The notes under the pieces: model-generated
Told to the model about the DNA's origin: nothing
Seen by the model: only the letters and a program-made list of their open reading frames with translations
Database searches by the model: none
Position numbers and translations under genes: made by a program
Shown: piece after piece, positions 46,345 through 54,665 of the stretch
How the letters are laid out: every line of letters starts with the position of its first letter
Numbering within the stretch: the stretch's first letter is position 1
From: Caenibacillus caldisaponilyticus
GTDB lineage: Bacteria; Bacillota; Bacilli; Bacillales; Sporolactobacillaceae
NCBI RefSeq assembly: GCF_002003465.1
Contig: NZ_BDDQ01000013.1
Coordinates: forward strand, 1 to 64,000
Direction: 5' to 3'
DNA length: 64,000 bases

Positions 46345-46998
46345 TTATAGGAAATGGCGGCGAATGACGTTCAAGGCATCGTGTTCAATGATCGCTTTTC
46401 CGTATTCTTGCAAAACATGAATCGTGATTCCGGTCTCTTCGCCGAACTCCAACATTTTGCTGAGATCGTTTTCCCATTCGTATTCCGTGGCATTTTCATC
46501 AAATAGCGCATAAAGATAGTAATGATCGTCATAGAGATAGATCGCCGTGTCGACGGTCGATTCCACCGTGCGCCGGCTCAAGTCGATGAGATCTTCAAAG
46601 TCATCGAAGCGCATGATAAAGGATAATTCTTCATCGCCCGCTTCGTCTTCAAAGGACGAAGGATCCTCGCTGTCCGGTTCCTGAAAATCGGGCGATATCG
46701 GAATGTCAATGCGCTTATCTTCGGAAATCGGCAATTCCAGTTTTTTGCCGTCTTTCGACAACTGTGCTCGCGTCACGATGATTTCGAGCCCTTTTTCCAA
46801 CGCCTGGACTTGAATCCAAAGCGGTCCTTCGATTGGAAACGATTCGATATGATGAACTTCATCCATCATATCCCAGAACAATTCTTCGCCGCGTTCCCGA
46901 TTAAACCATATTTCTTCACGATCAAAGCCGCGATCTTCGATGTCCCGATAGCTGATAAAAAACTTTATCGTGTGCTCGTTTACCCGTTCGATATCCAT
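46345..46998 (-). CDS. mecA: Adaptor protein MecA
   Basis: The 217-residue adaptor brings substrates such as ComK to ClpC for degradation or sequestration. It has the MDIERVNEHTIKFFISYRDI start, an acidic linker (EPDSEDPSSFEDEAGDEE) and a C-terminal ClpC-binding domain with RFDDFEDLIDLSRR and YGKAIIEHDALNVIRRHF. The start at 46998 follows GGGAGAGG. The length is that of B. subtilis MecA. With coiA nearby it points to a competence-regulation block. Confidence 0.95.
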   Translation of the reverse strand: MDIERVNEHTIKFFISYRDIEDRGFDREEIWFNRERGEELFWDMMDEVHHIESFPIEGPLWIQVQALEKGLEIIVTRAQLSKDGKKLELPISEDKRIDIPISPDFQEPDSEDPSSFEDEAGDEELSFIMRFDDFEDLIDLSRRTVESTVDTAIYLYDDHYYLYALFDENATEYEWENDLSKMLEFGEETGITIHVLQEYGKAIIEHDALNVIRRHFL

Positions 46999-47300
46999 AG
47001 GAACCTCTCCCTTCCTGTAAAGTCGTAAAGTCGGGAGACCTCTCTCCTTTGAGACCGGATATCGGGACAAACCGCTCAGGCTTGTCTTCAGATGATCTTT
47101 CAACGGTCTCACCTCTATTGTATGACATCTCGCGAATAAAAGAAATAAAAAACAACAATCATCAGAACAATCAACGATTATCCCCCGCAACCGCCGAAAA
47201 AAATCCCTTCATTCAGCCGTCGCCGTTCATCCCGACCGTCCGTCATATTTTTAGGACAAGTCCGCATATGATGGATGTAGAGAAGGAAAGGGGCGGTTAA
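46999..47300. other. Divergent spacer between mecA and the TerC gene
   Basis: About 300 bases. It should hold the two divergent promoters. No riboswitch of the yybP-ykoY type, which precedes many TerC genes, could be recognised by eye. Confidence 0.35.
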
Positions 47301-47978
47301 ATGATGACATGGTCCGGCGAAGCCATCATCCCGGTGATCAACATCATCTTCATTGATCTTATGCTCGGCGGCGATAACGCCGTCTTAATCGCCATGGCCT
47401 GCCGAAAGCTGCCGCCCAAACGGCGCAGTAAAGCGATCATCGTCGGCACCGGACTCGCCGTTATCCTCCGCGTGTTGCTGACGGCGATCGTCTTATCGCT
47501 CTTGCAAATCCCCTACCTATTAATCGTCGGCGGACTCTTGCTCGTGGGAATCGCCTACCGGTTGATCATCGACAAAGCGAACGATCTCAACGTCCAGGCC
47601 GGCACGACATTCTTCGGCGCCGTCCGGACGATCGTGTTCGCCGACCTCATCATGGGCCTTGACAACATTCTCGGCATCGCGGGGGCTGCCCACGGCAATC
47701 TCACCCTTGTCGTCTTCGGCTTATGCATTTCAGTGCCGATCATCATTTGGGGAAGCAAGCTGATCCTCACCGCCCTCGACCACATACCGGGATTGATCTA
47801 CCTCGGCGGCGCGATCCTCGCGTACACCGCCGCTCAAATGATCATCAGCGAACCAAAGTTCCGCGCCTTTTTCGCCGCCTATCCCGCCCTCAAATCGACC
47901 GTAACCGTACTCATCATCGTCGGCGTGTTGCTCGGGGGCTGGATTCATAATCATGGCGAATCATCGCGGGTCTACTGA
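47301..47978 (+). CDS. yjbE: TerC-family membrane protein (YjbE)
   Basis: The 225-residue protein has seven hydrophobic segments and the family signature acidic motifs IIFIDLMLGGDNAVLIAMA near the start and VFADLIMGLDNILGIAG in the middle. TerC proteins are now linked to manganese export or metal supply to exported enzymes; YjbE is one of the B. subtilis members. AAAGGGGCGG precedes the ATG. It is in the same order next to mecA and spx as in B. subtilis. Confidence 0.92.
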   Translation: MMTWSGEAIIPVINIIFIDLMLGGDNAVLIAMACRKLPPKRRSKAIIVGTGLAVILRVLLTAIVLSLLQIPYLLIVGGLLLVGIAYRLIIDKANDLNVQAGTTFFGAVRTIVFADLIMGLDNILGIAGAAHGNLTLVVFGLCISVPIIIWGSKLILTALDHIPGLIYLGGAILAYTAAQMIISEPKFRAFFAAYPALKSTVTVLIIVGVLLGGWIHNHGESSRVY

Positions 47979-48122
47979 TGCGGCTTCTCGGTCGGTCCGG
48001 ATGCCGCCGAATGAATCATCTGTCGGTAAACGCGCCCGTAAAATCTCGAGGCGCTGCGCTTTTCCAGCCGACCGCATGCCGTTCGGTGAAACACGCCATT
48101 CCGATGACGAATCCGGATAATC

Positions 48123-48175
48123 AAAAAGCTGGCTTCCTAAGGCCATCGGCCATGACCTTATGAGCCAGCTTTTTT
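48123..48175. terminator. Bidirectional terminator between yjbE and spx
   Basis: AAAAAGCTGGCT and AGCCAGCTTTTTT pair around an inner stem-loop. Both strands end in an A/T run, so it can stop the yjbE and spx transcripts from either side. Confidence 0.85.
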
Positions 48176-48184
48176 AAATGGTGA

Positions 48185-48580
48185 TTAATTGACCATGCGT
48201 TGCGCTTCTCTTAATTGGTATGTCCGTACTTTTCGCGGCAAGAAACGGCGGATTTCATCATCGTTATAACCGACTTGCAATCGTTTTTCATCGATGAGAA
48301 TCGGGCGGCGCAGCAAACCGGGATTGTTTTGAATCAGCTCATACAAATCTTGAAGCGGCATGTTGTCCAATTGGACATTCAGCTCTTGAAACGCCTTGGA
48401 ACGCGTCGAAATGATTTCATCCGTGCCTTCTTCCGTCATCCGCAAAATTTCTTTGATTTCTTCAATCGAGAGCGGCTCCGCAAAGATGTTCCTCTCTCTG
48501 TACGGAATGTTATGTTCTTCAAGCCAAGCTTTCGCTTTCCGGCATGACGTGCAACTGGGAGACGTATATAGTGTAACCAC
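48185..48580 (-). CDS. spx: Regulatory protein Spx
   Basis: The 131-residue ArsC-family protein binds the RNA polymerase alpha C-terminal domain and redirects transcription under disulfide stress. The redox switch CTSC is present (C10, C13), as are [18 protein letters not shown] and the C-terminal tail that the ClpXP system recognises. Its turnover depends on SpxH, encoded at 39318. Confidence 0.97.
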   Translation of the reverse strand: MVTLYTSPSCTSCRKAKAWLEEHNIPYRERNIFAEPLSIEEIKEILRMTEEGTDEIISTRSKAFQELNVQLDNMPLQDLYELIQNNPGLLRRPILIDEKRLQVGYNDDEIRRFLPRKVRTYQLREAQRMVN

Positions 48581-48733
48581 GCGGCTTCACCCTCCTTAAT
48601 GGACTGTGGTTCAACGAGCTCAGTTTCATCCTCTCATTATTATATTATAATGTTTCTAATTTGGCTAGACCCCAAAATTGAGAAACATTAAATCCATTCT
48701 TGTTCACGGACGGGTGTATTCTCAATTGTAATC

Positions 48734-48767
48734 AAAAAGAGAGAACCATGCGCGTTCGGTTCTCTCA
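48734..48767 (-). terminator. Terminator overlapping the stop of a small gene
   Basis: GAGAGAACCGAAC and GTTCTCTC-type arms pair on the minus strand, followed by TTTTTGATT. The stop codon of the small gene lies at the base of the stem. Confidence 0.8.
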
Positions 48768-48893
48768 TGCGGGTATTTTCACTTGCGGCGCAGGGCTTTG
48801 CTGTTGCTTCGGCTGCCAGCTTCCCAGCCGTTCTTTCAGCCATTTCTTTAAAACGTCACGACGTCTTCGTTTTGCTTGCGCTTTCGGCTTCAT
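48765..48893 (-). CDS. Small arginine- and lysine-rich protein
   Basis: The 42-residue frame reads MKPKAQAKRRRRDVLKKWLK and ends with SPAPQVKIPA. GGGAGG stands 8 bases before the ATG and a terminator overlaps the end, so it looks like a real expressed gene. It is upstream of spx on the same strand. Basic and short, it could be a nucleic-acid-binding peptide, but no family is recognised. Confidence 0.6.
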   Translation of the reverse strand: MKPKAQAKRRRRDVLKKWLKERLGSWQPKQQQSPAPQVKIPA

Positions 48894-49198
48894 CTTCAAC
48901 GCCTCCCATGGGTTAAAGATTCAAGCACCGTGCCGTTCGTACGACGTCGTACCACGCAGCGTCGACGCTTCTAACTTATATTCTCCTCCTGAAGCCTCTC
49001 TTTTGTCAAGACTTCGGCTTAACGGATCGCATCCTGATAAACGGGTAGGTCTTATTAAGAACAAATGGAGTGGTTAGCTGATGTTCAGCTCCTTTTGTAT
49101 TATAATGAAGGCATTGGATTCATCTTGAAGGTTACCGTTTGTTAACAATTCCCATTTTTCGAGGGACAAAGTATAGAAAATAAAGGAGCGGGATTTAA
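48894..49198. other. Spacer with a promoter-like sequence
   Basis: About 300 bases. TATAAT at 49101-49106 with an upstream TTCAGC could drive the flavoprotein gene on the plus strand. No other feature was recognised. Confidence 0.4.
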
Positions 49199-49738
49199 GT
49201 GACAATCGCGGTCATTTATGGAGGGACACGGCCAAAAGGCAATACAGAGATTCTAACCGAAATGGCCATAGAGGGGCTTGACGTAGAAAAAATATATTTA
49301 AAGGATTATCATATTCAACCGATCACCGATCAACGCCATACAGAAGAAGGATTTCAGGAGATCAATGATGATTACAACTCTGTGATTGAACGTGTTTTAA
49401 AGCATGACATTCTGATTTTTTCAACACCTATTTATTGGTACAGCATGTCAGGAACCATGAAGAATTTCATTGATCGATGGTCACAGACATTAAGGGATCC
49501 CAAATTTCCTGATTTTAAAAAGAAAATGTCTGCCAAACAAGCCTATGTTATTGCAGTCGGGGGAGACAATCCCTATATAAAAGGGCTGCCCATGATCCAG
49601 CAATTCCAATTTATCTTTGATTTTATGGGGATTTCGTTTGCGGGATATGTACTCGGAAAAGGAAACAAGCCCGGTGATATTTATCAAGACAAAAAGGCGA
49701 TTTACGCTGCCGAACAGCTGCTAAAGAATACCAAGTAA
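49199..49738 (+). CDS. Flavodoxin-like NAD(P)H oxidoreductase
   Basis: The 179-residue protein has the flavodoxin-type FMN-binding start TIAVIYGGTRPKGNTEILTE, the STPIYWYSMSGTMKNFIDRW motif that binds FMN, and GGDNPYIKGLPMI. It belongs to the NADPH-dependent FMN reductase/KefF-like group. It starts at GTG after AAAGGAGCG. The gene is less GC-rich than its neighbours and interrupts the spx-opp order, so recent gain is likely. Its substrate is not known. Confidence 0.85.
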   Translation: MTIAVIYGGTRPKGNTEILTEMAIEGLDVEKIYLKDYHIQPITDQRHTEEGFQEINDDYNSVIERVLKHDILIFSTPIYWYSMSGTMKNFIDRWSQTLRDPKFPDFKKKMSAKQAYVIAVGGDNPYIKGLPMIQQFQFIFDFMGISFAGYVLGKGNKPGDIYQDKKAIYAAEQLLKNTK

Positions 49739-49770
49739 TCATGACCAAAAGGAAACTTTTTTATTGAATG

Positions 49771-49815
49771 GGTTCTGATTCCGGCATTTATGGAGAATCA
49801 GAGCCTTTTTCTTCA
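49771..49815 (+). terminator. Terminator after the flavoprotein gene
   Basis: GGTTCTGATTC pairs with GAATCAGAGCC and TTTTTCTTC follows, about 30 bases after the stop. Confidence 0.85.
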
Positions 49816-50249
49816 AAAAAGAAAGCAATCGTTTCGTTTTCCATTTTTCTTTTTTTTCAATCGCTAAAATGTATGAAACATGGATGGGCTCCTTTGCCCT
49901 CACCCACTCAAATTTATTTAGGTCTTGATCTATTTTATAAGATTCATCTTTTTTCTCCTTTCTTCGCCTGATCCTGCGAATCTGAATGCCACGGCAACTG
50001 GCACAAGCCCGTGCAACCGCCTCCATGACGTGATATATTTAAAAATAGATATTTACATAGGAAGAAACAGGATACCGAGAAACGTTCGCTCATCATTAAG
50101 TCACTTTTTAATGTGGACAAAACAGGCGAGCTTATCTGCCCGTTGTACGCGATGGCTGCCAACATGAGAAAAGGCAGGCTATCGCCGACGCTCCTCCTGC
50201 CTAATATTTAAACAGCGCAGAATAAAAGAAATAGGTGATGGTTGTGTTG
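49816..50249. other. AT-rich spacer
   Basis: About 430 bases. A short GGCAGG/CCTGCC inverted repeat (about 50172-50201) is present. No gene was recognised. Confidence 0.4.
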
Positions 50250-50408
50250 ATGAAGGCGGTCTCCGTTGCTGCCGTGATCCTTATTGTCCTTATCCTCGTC
50301 CAATATTTCACGAATGCCTTGCCCGCGTTACTCTTGCAAATCGTCTTATGGATAACGGCTCTTTTGTTTATCCTCCATTTGGCGCTTAAACATCGCAAAA
50401 AAACATGA
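50250..50408 (+). CDS. Small membrane protein
   Basis: The 52-residue frame reads MKAVSVAAVILIVLILVQYF and continues through a second span to the basic tail KHRKKT. AGGTGA lies about 11 bases before the ATG at 50250; GTG, TTG and ATG codons just upstream in the same frame (from 50238) are alternatives. The two-span plan looks real for a gene of this size. Family not recognised. Confidence 0.5.
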   Translation: MKAVSVAAVILIVLILVQYFTNALPALLLQIVLWITALLFILHLALKHRKKT

Positions 50409-50487
50409 GCGGGTTCGAGCGCCGGCCGCAACCGCCCGCCATCGAAACCGACCGGGAAAACGATCAATTAAAGAATCGGTAAACATG

Positions 50488-50520
50488 AAAAGGTGTTCCG
50501 CAACAAACGGAACACCTTTT
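50488..50520 (-). terminator. Terminator of the opp operon
   Basis: AAAAGGTGTTCCG and CGGAACACCTTTT form a 13-base stem with a short loop. It begins 2 bases after the oppF stop on the minus strand and is closed by T-rich ends. Confidence 0.92.
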
Positions 50521-50521
50521 C

Positions 50522-51526
50522 TCATTTATTGAACGCGTGCTTATATTCGTCGTCATAAAGATGGCAGGCCACCCAGTGACCTTCCCGCGCTTCCCGCAAC
50601 TTCGGCGCGACTTGCGCGCAAATATCCGTCGCCAATGGGCAGCGCGTCCGGAAACGGCAGCCGCTCGGCGGGTTCACCGGGCTCGGGACGTCGCCTTTTA
50701 AAATGATGCGTTCGCGGCTGCGTTCATAGTTCGGATCGGGAACCGGGATCGCCGACAAGAGCGCTTCGGTGTACGGGTGAAGCGGATTGTCGTAAAGCTC
50801 GTCGCTTTCGGCGACTTCCACCATGTTGCCGAGATACATGACGCCGACGCGATCGCTGATGTGTTTAACCATCGACAAATCGTGCGCGATGAACAAATAG
50901 GTCAGGCCGCGTTCTTTTTGCAGTTTCTGCAGAAGATTGACAACTTGCGCCTGAATGGAAACGTCGAGCGCCGAGATCGGTTCGTCGGCAATGATGAAAT
51001 CCGGGTCGACCGCCAAGGCGCGGGCGATGCCGATCCGCTGCCTTTGCCCGCCGCTGAACTCATGGGGAAAGCGGTTGGCGTGCTCCTTGTTCAATCCTAC
51101 GGTTTCGAGCAATTCATAAACTTTTTCGTCGCGCTCTTTTTTGCTCTTTGCCAAGCCGTGAATATCGATGCCCTCGGCGATGATATCCTTGACCGTCATG
51201 CGCGGATTGAGCGAGGCATACGGATCTTGGAAGATCATTTGCATTTTCTTGTTGAATTCTTTTAACTCTTTGCGCGACATTTTGGCGTGGACGTTTTTCC
51301 CCTCAAAGAGGACTTCTCCGTCCGTCGCTTCATACAGGCGGATAATCGTGCGCCCGGTCGTCGACTTGCCGCAGCCGGATTCTCCGACGAGGCCGAACGT
51401 TTCCCCTCTATATATATGGAAAGATACGTCGTCGACGGCTTTTAAGATCGCCTTTTTGCCGACTTTAAAATATTTCTTCAGGTTCTTTACTTCGATTAAT
51501 TTCTCCCGTTCCGCGGTTTCGGTCAT
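50522..51526 (-). CDS. oppF: Oligopeptide ABC transporter ATP-binding protein OppF
   Basis: The 334-residue ATPase powers peptide import together with OppD. It has Walker [12 protein letters not shown], the signature LSGGQ-type [15 protein letters not shown], Walker [13 protein letters not shown] and the C-terminal oligo_HPY region with [14 protein letters not shown] that carries the family's cysteine pattern. It overlaps oppD by 4 bases (ATGA). Confidence 0.95.
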   Translation of the reverse strand: MTETAEREKLIEVKNLKKYFKVGKKAILKAVDDVSFHIYRGETFGLVGESGCGKSTTGRTIIRLYEATDGEVLFEGKNVHAKMSRKELKEFNKKMQMIFQDPYASLNPRMTVKDIIAEGIDIHGLAKSKKERDEKVYELLETVGLNKEHANRFPHEFSGGQRQRIGIARALAVDPDFIIADEPISALDVSIQAQVVNLLQKLQKERGLTYLFIAHDLSMVKHISDRVGVMYLGNMVEVAESDELYDNPLHPYTEALLSAIPVPDPNYERSRERIILKGDVPSPVNPPSGCRFRTRCPLATDICAQVAPKLREAREGHWVACHLYDDEYKHAFNK

Positions 51527-52554
51527 TTTCCGGCACCTCCGACTGCGATGATTTCAGGCGGTTCGACTTTCGGGGCCCGTTCATCGAGCAGCCAGCATGC
51601 GGTTTTCTGCGTTTCCGACAACGTCGTATAATCCGGCATATATTCCACACAGACTTTCATCGCATGCGGGCAACGCGGCGCGAACGGGCAGCCCTTCGGC
51701 GGATTGGAGAGATCCGGAGGGGTGCCGGGAATCGCCAACAGTTCGTCCGTCTTCGAATGCAGACGCGGCATGGACGACAACAAACCCCATGTGTACGGAT
51801 GTTTCGGCCGGTAAAAGATTTCATCAACCGTTCCCGTTTCCACGATCTTTCCGCCATACATGACGGCAACGCGCTGCGCCATGTTGGCGACCACGCCGAG
51901 GTCATGGGTGATGAGGATGATCGACGTCTGCATTTTATTTTGCAGATCCTTCATCAAGTCCAGAATCTGCGCTTGGATCGTCACGTCGAGCGCGGTGGTC
52001 GGTTCGTCGGCGATGAGAACCTTCGGGTTGCAGGCGAGCGCGATCGCGATGACGACCCGTTGCCGCATCCCGCCGGAAAATTGGTGCGGATATTGTTTGA
52101 CCCGCGCCTCCGGATTCGGAATGCCGACGAGATCGAGCAGCTCAATCGCCCGTTGCAACGCTTCTTGCTTGCCCAACTTCTGGTGTTTGCGCAAGCCTTC
52201 CATGATTTGTTTGCCGATGCTCATGGTCGGGTTGAGCGACGTCATCGGGTCTTGGAAAATCATCGAGATTTCCGAACCCCGTATCTTTTGCATCTCCTTT
52301 TCGGAGAGCTTCGTCAAATCTTTGCCGTTAAACCAGATTTCCCCGGATTTGATGCGGGCCGCCGGCTTCGGCAAGAGCCGCATGATCGTTTTCGACGTGA
52401 CGGATTTGCCGGAACCGGACTCGCCGACGATGGCCAAGGTTTCGCCTTTTTTCAGTTCGAGATTGACGCCGCGGACGGCTTGGACCTCGCCCCCATACGT
52501 ATCAAATGAAACGTGCAAGTCTTTGATCTCTAGGATGTTCTCCAATCGTGTCAC
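51523..52554 (-). CDS. oppD: Oligopeptide ABC transporter ATP-binding protein OppD
   Basis: The 343-residue ATPase has Walker [13 protein letters not shown], the signature [15 protein letters not shown], Walker [13 protein letters not shown] and the C-terminal [14 protein letters not shown] cluster seen in Opp/Dpp ATPases, which can bind iron-sulfur. It lies 3 bases after oppC and overlaps oppF by 4 bases. Confidence 0.95.
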   Translation of the reverse strand: MTRLENILEIKDLHVSFDTYGGEVQAVRGVNLELKKGETLAIVGESGSGKSVTSKTIMRLLPKPAARIKSGEIWFNGKDLTKLSEKEMQKIRGSEISMIFQDPMTSLNPTMSIGKQIMEGLRKHQKLGKQEALQRAIELLDLVGIPNPEARVKQYPHQFSGGMRQRVVIAIALACNPKVLIADEPTTALDVTIQAQILDLMKDLQNKMQTSIILITHDLGVVANMAQRVAVMYGGKIVETGTVDEIFYRPKHPYTWGLLSSMPRLHSKTDELLAIPGTPPDLSNPPKGCPFAPRCPHAMKVCVEYMPDYTTLSETQKTACWLLDERAPKVEPPEIIAVGGAGK

Positions 52555-52557
52555 CCC

Positions 52558-53577
52558 CTATTGTCTTAACTTCGGATCAAATGCGTCGCGCAAGCCGTCG
52601 CCGAAGATGTTGAAGCAGATGAGCAGAAGGCTGATGATGACGCCTGGGAACAGCGCCTGATACGGATGAAGCGACAACATTTTGTAGCCTTCGTTGATCA
52701 ACACCCCTAGAGATGCCTTCGGCGGCTGGAGACCGAGACCGATGAAGCTCAAAAACGCTTCGAAGAAAATCGCGCCGGGAACCGAAAACATCGTGTGGAT
52801 GATGATCATGCTCATCGTGTTCGGCACCATGTGCTTCGAGATGATCCGACTATCGCTCGCGCCGAGGGTGCGGGCGGCGAGGACGAATTCCAAATTTTTA
52901 AGTTTTAAAACTTCTCCGCGTATGATCCGCGCCATTCCGATCCAACCGGTCATGGCGATCGCCAGGATGATCGCGGGTATGCCCGGTTGCATGACGATGA
53001 TCAACAATATGATGATCACCAGGTTGGGAATGCCATTGAGCACTTCGAGTATCCTCTGCATGATGTTGTCGACCTGGCCGCCGAAATAGGCGGAAATCCC
53101 CCCGTAAGCGACGCCGATAATCAGGTCGGCCGCAGCGGCGACGACGGCGATGAAGAGGGAAATTTGCGTGCCTTTCCAAACCCGTGTCCACAGGTCGCGG
53201 CCGAGTTTGTCCGCGCCAAACCACAAATCTTGTTTGATGCCGCGCTCTTTGTAAACGTCGACGCCTTGTTCGTTTTTGCCGTCAAAAGGCAGCCAATGAA
53301 TGTTAGCCAATGCGGAAATGCGCGGCGGCAAGTTCGAGCGTTTCAAGTCTTGGTCATCGATGCCGTATTTGCTCATGTGCGGCCCGACGAGCGCCATGAT
53401 GACGATGAGCAGGATAATGAACGCGCTCACCATCGCCGCTTTATTTTTGCGCAGGCGCCGGAAACCGTCGCTCCAAAAGCCGATGCTCGGTCCCGAAACT
53501 TGTTCTTGCAGGCTTTTATCGATGACCGCCGGCTGGAACATGTCTTGGGTGATTTCTTTTTTTGACACAGCCATCAT
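52558..53577 (-). CDS. oppC: Oligopeptide ABC transporter permease OppC
   Basis: The 339-residue inner-membrane subunit has an N-terminal cytoplasmic stretch, one membrane span (about 40-60), and the BPD_transp_1 core with GILGMARIIRGEVLKLKNLEFV-like EAA loop (seen as GWIGMARIIRGEVLK) contacting the ATPases. GGAGG stands 6 bases before the ATG at 53577. The start overlaps the oppB stop. Confidence 0.95.
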   Translation of the reverse strand: MMAVSKKEITQDMFQPAVIDKSLQEQVSGPSIGFWSDGFRRLRKNKAAMVSAFIILLIVIMALVGPHMSKYGIDDQDLKRSNLPPRISALANIHWLPFDGKNEQGVDVYKERGIKQDLWFGADKLGRDLWTRVWKGTQISLFIAVVAAAADLIIGVAYGGISAYFGGQVDNIMQRILEVLNGIPNLVIIILLIIVMQPGIPAIILAIAMTGWIGMARIIRGEVLKLKNLEFVLAARTLGASDSRIISKHMVPNTMSMIIIHTMFSVPGAIFFEAFLSFIGLGLQPPKASLGVLINEGYKMLSLHPYQALFPGVIISLLLICFNIFGDGLRDAFDPKLRQ

Positions 53578-54503
53578 GATTCGCCTCCAGCCAGCCGAAT
53601 TCTCGGGTCTATGACCCCGTACAAAAGATCGACGATGAACACAACGACGATGAAAGCGACCGAATACATGATCGTCGTCCCCATGATCATCGGATAGTCG
53701 TTTGTATAAACGGACGTGACGAACTGGTCTCCGATGCCGGGAATGGCGAAAATGTTTTCAATGACGAGCACCCCGGTCATCAGGTTGACGGCCATCGGAC
53801 CGACGATCGTCACGATCGGTATGAGCGAGTTGCGCACGGCGTGTTTAAACGTCACCGCCGGCCGGGACAGCCCTTTGGCCCGCGCCATTTCGATGTAATC
53901 TTGGTTGAGGGTGTCGACCATCGCCGTTCTCATGTACCGGGCAATGGTTGCGACCGGCCCGAAACCCAAAGCGATGTCCGGCAAGATGTGATACGCCGGC
54001 CCTTCCCAATAAGCGACGGGCAGCCAATGGTGCTTAACGGCGAAATAATATTGCATCAACTGGGCGAGAACGAACGACGGCACCGACACGCCGATGACGG
54101 CGACGATCATCGAGCCGTAATCCCAAACGGTGTTTCGCCGCAAGCCGGCGATGATGCCGAGCAGAAGGCCGAAGACGAGCCCGATGACCATAGCCTCGAA
54201 GCCGAGATCGGCCGATACCGGCAGGCGTTCGCCGATGATTTCCGTGACGGGGCGTCCGTCAAATTGGAAAGAAACCCCCAGATCGCCTTTCAGCAAGTCT
54301 CCGACATATTTGACGAACTGCACGGGAAGCGGTTTGTCGAGCCCGTATTTATGGTTCAAAAGTTCGATCATTTCGGGTGAGAGTTTCTCCTGGTTTTTAT
54401 AGGGCGTACCAGGCAATAATTTCATAGAAAAAAACGTGAGCGCGACAATCACGAACATTGTCACGATCATGTAGATGATGCGCTGTACGATATAACGTCC
54501 CAA
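53574..54503 (-). CDS. oppB: Oligopeptide ABC transporter permease OppB
   Basis: The product of about 309 residues has six membrane spans and the permease EAA-like loop MVDTLNQDYIEMARAKGLSR. The N-terminus GRYIVQRIIYMIVTMFVIV matches OppB best if translation starts at TTG 54503, which has AGGGGGTGA 8 bases before. A GTG at 54515 in the same frame lies on top of that site. An intergenic hairpin separates it from the last oppA. Confidence 0.93.
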   Translation of the reverse strand: MGRYIVQRIIYMIVTMFVIVALTFFSMKLLPGTPYKNQEKLSPEMIELLNHKYGLDKPLPVQFVKYVGDLLKGDLGVSFQFDGRPVTEIIGERLPVSADLGFEAMVIGLVFGLLLGIIAGLRRNTVWDYGSMIVAVIGVSVPSFVLAQLMQYYFAVKHHWLPVAYWEGPAYHILPDIALGFGPVATIARYMRTAMVDTLNQDYIEMARAKGLSRPAVTFKHAVRNSLIPIVTIVGPMAVNLMTGVLVIENIFAIPGIGDQFVTSVYTNDYPMIMGTTIMYSVAFIVVVFIVDLLYGVIDPRIRLAGGES

Positions 54504-54610
54504 TGCTGCAGTCACCCCCTGTGAATTCTATGTGTCTATTTTCCGGGATAATAGGACTAAAGTCAAGGATTAATTCCATTTTTCGCAATTATTGATAGGC
54601 ATGAAAAGAA

Positions 54611-54637
54611 GAGCATGCGCCGCGATGACGCATGCTC
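54611..54637 (-). terminator. Hairpin between oppA3 and oppB
   Basis: GAGCATGCG and CGCATGCTC pair around a 9-base loop, followed on the minus strand by TTCTTTTC. Placed between binding-protein and permease genes, it probably lets only part of the transcript continue, giving more OppA than OppB. Confidence 0.7.
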
Positions 54638-54665
54638 TCCTGAGAACCGCCGCGGTGAAACGCGA

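Noticed and set aside
46999-47300. Possible manganese riboswitch (yybP-ykoY) before the TerC-family gene
   Set aside because: The conserved loop sequences could not be found by eye, so it is not called.
49739-50026. Minus-strand frame of 95 codons after the flavoprotein gene
   Set aside because: Lysine-rich translation of AT-rich DNA that reads through the terminator. No start signal.
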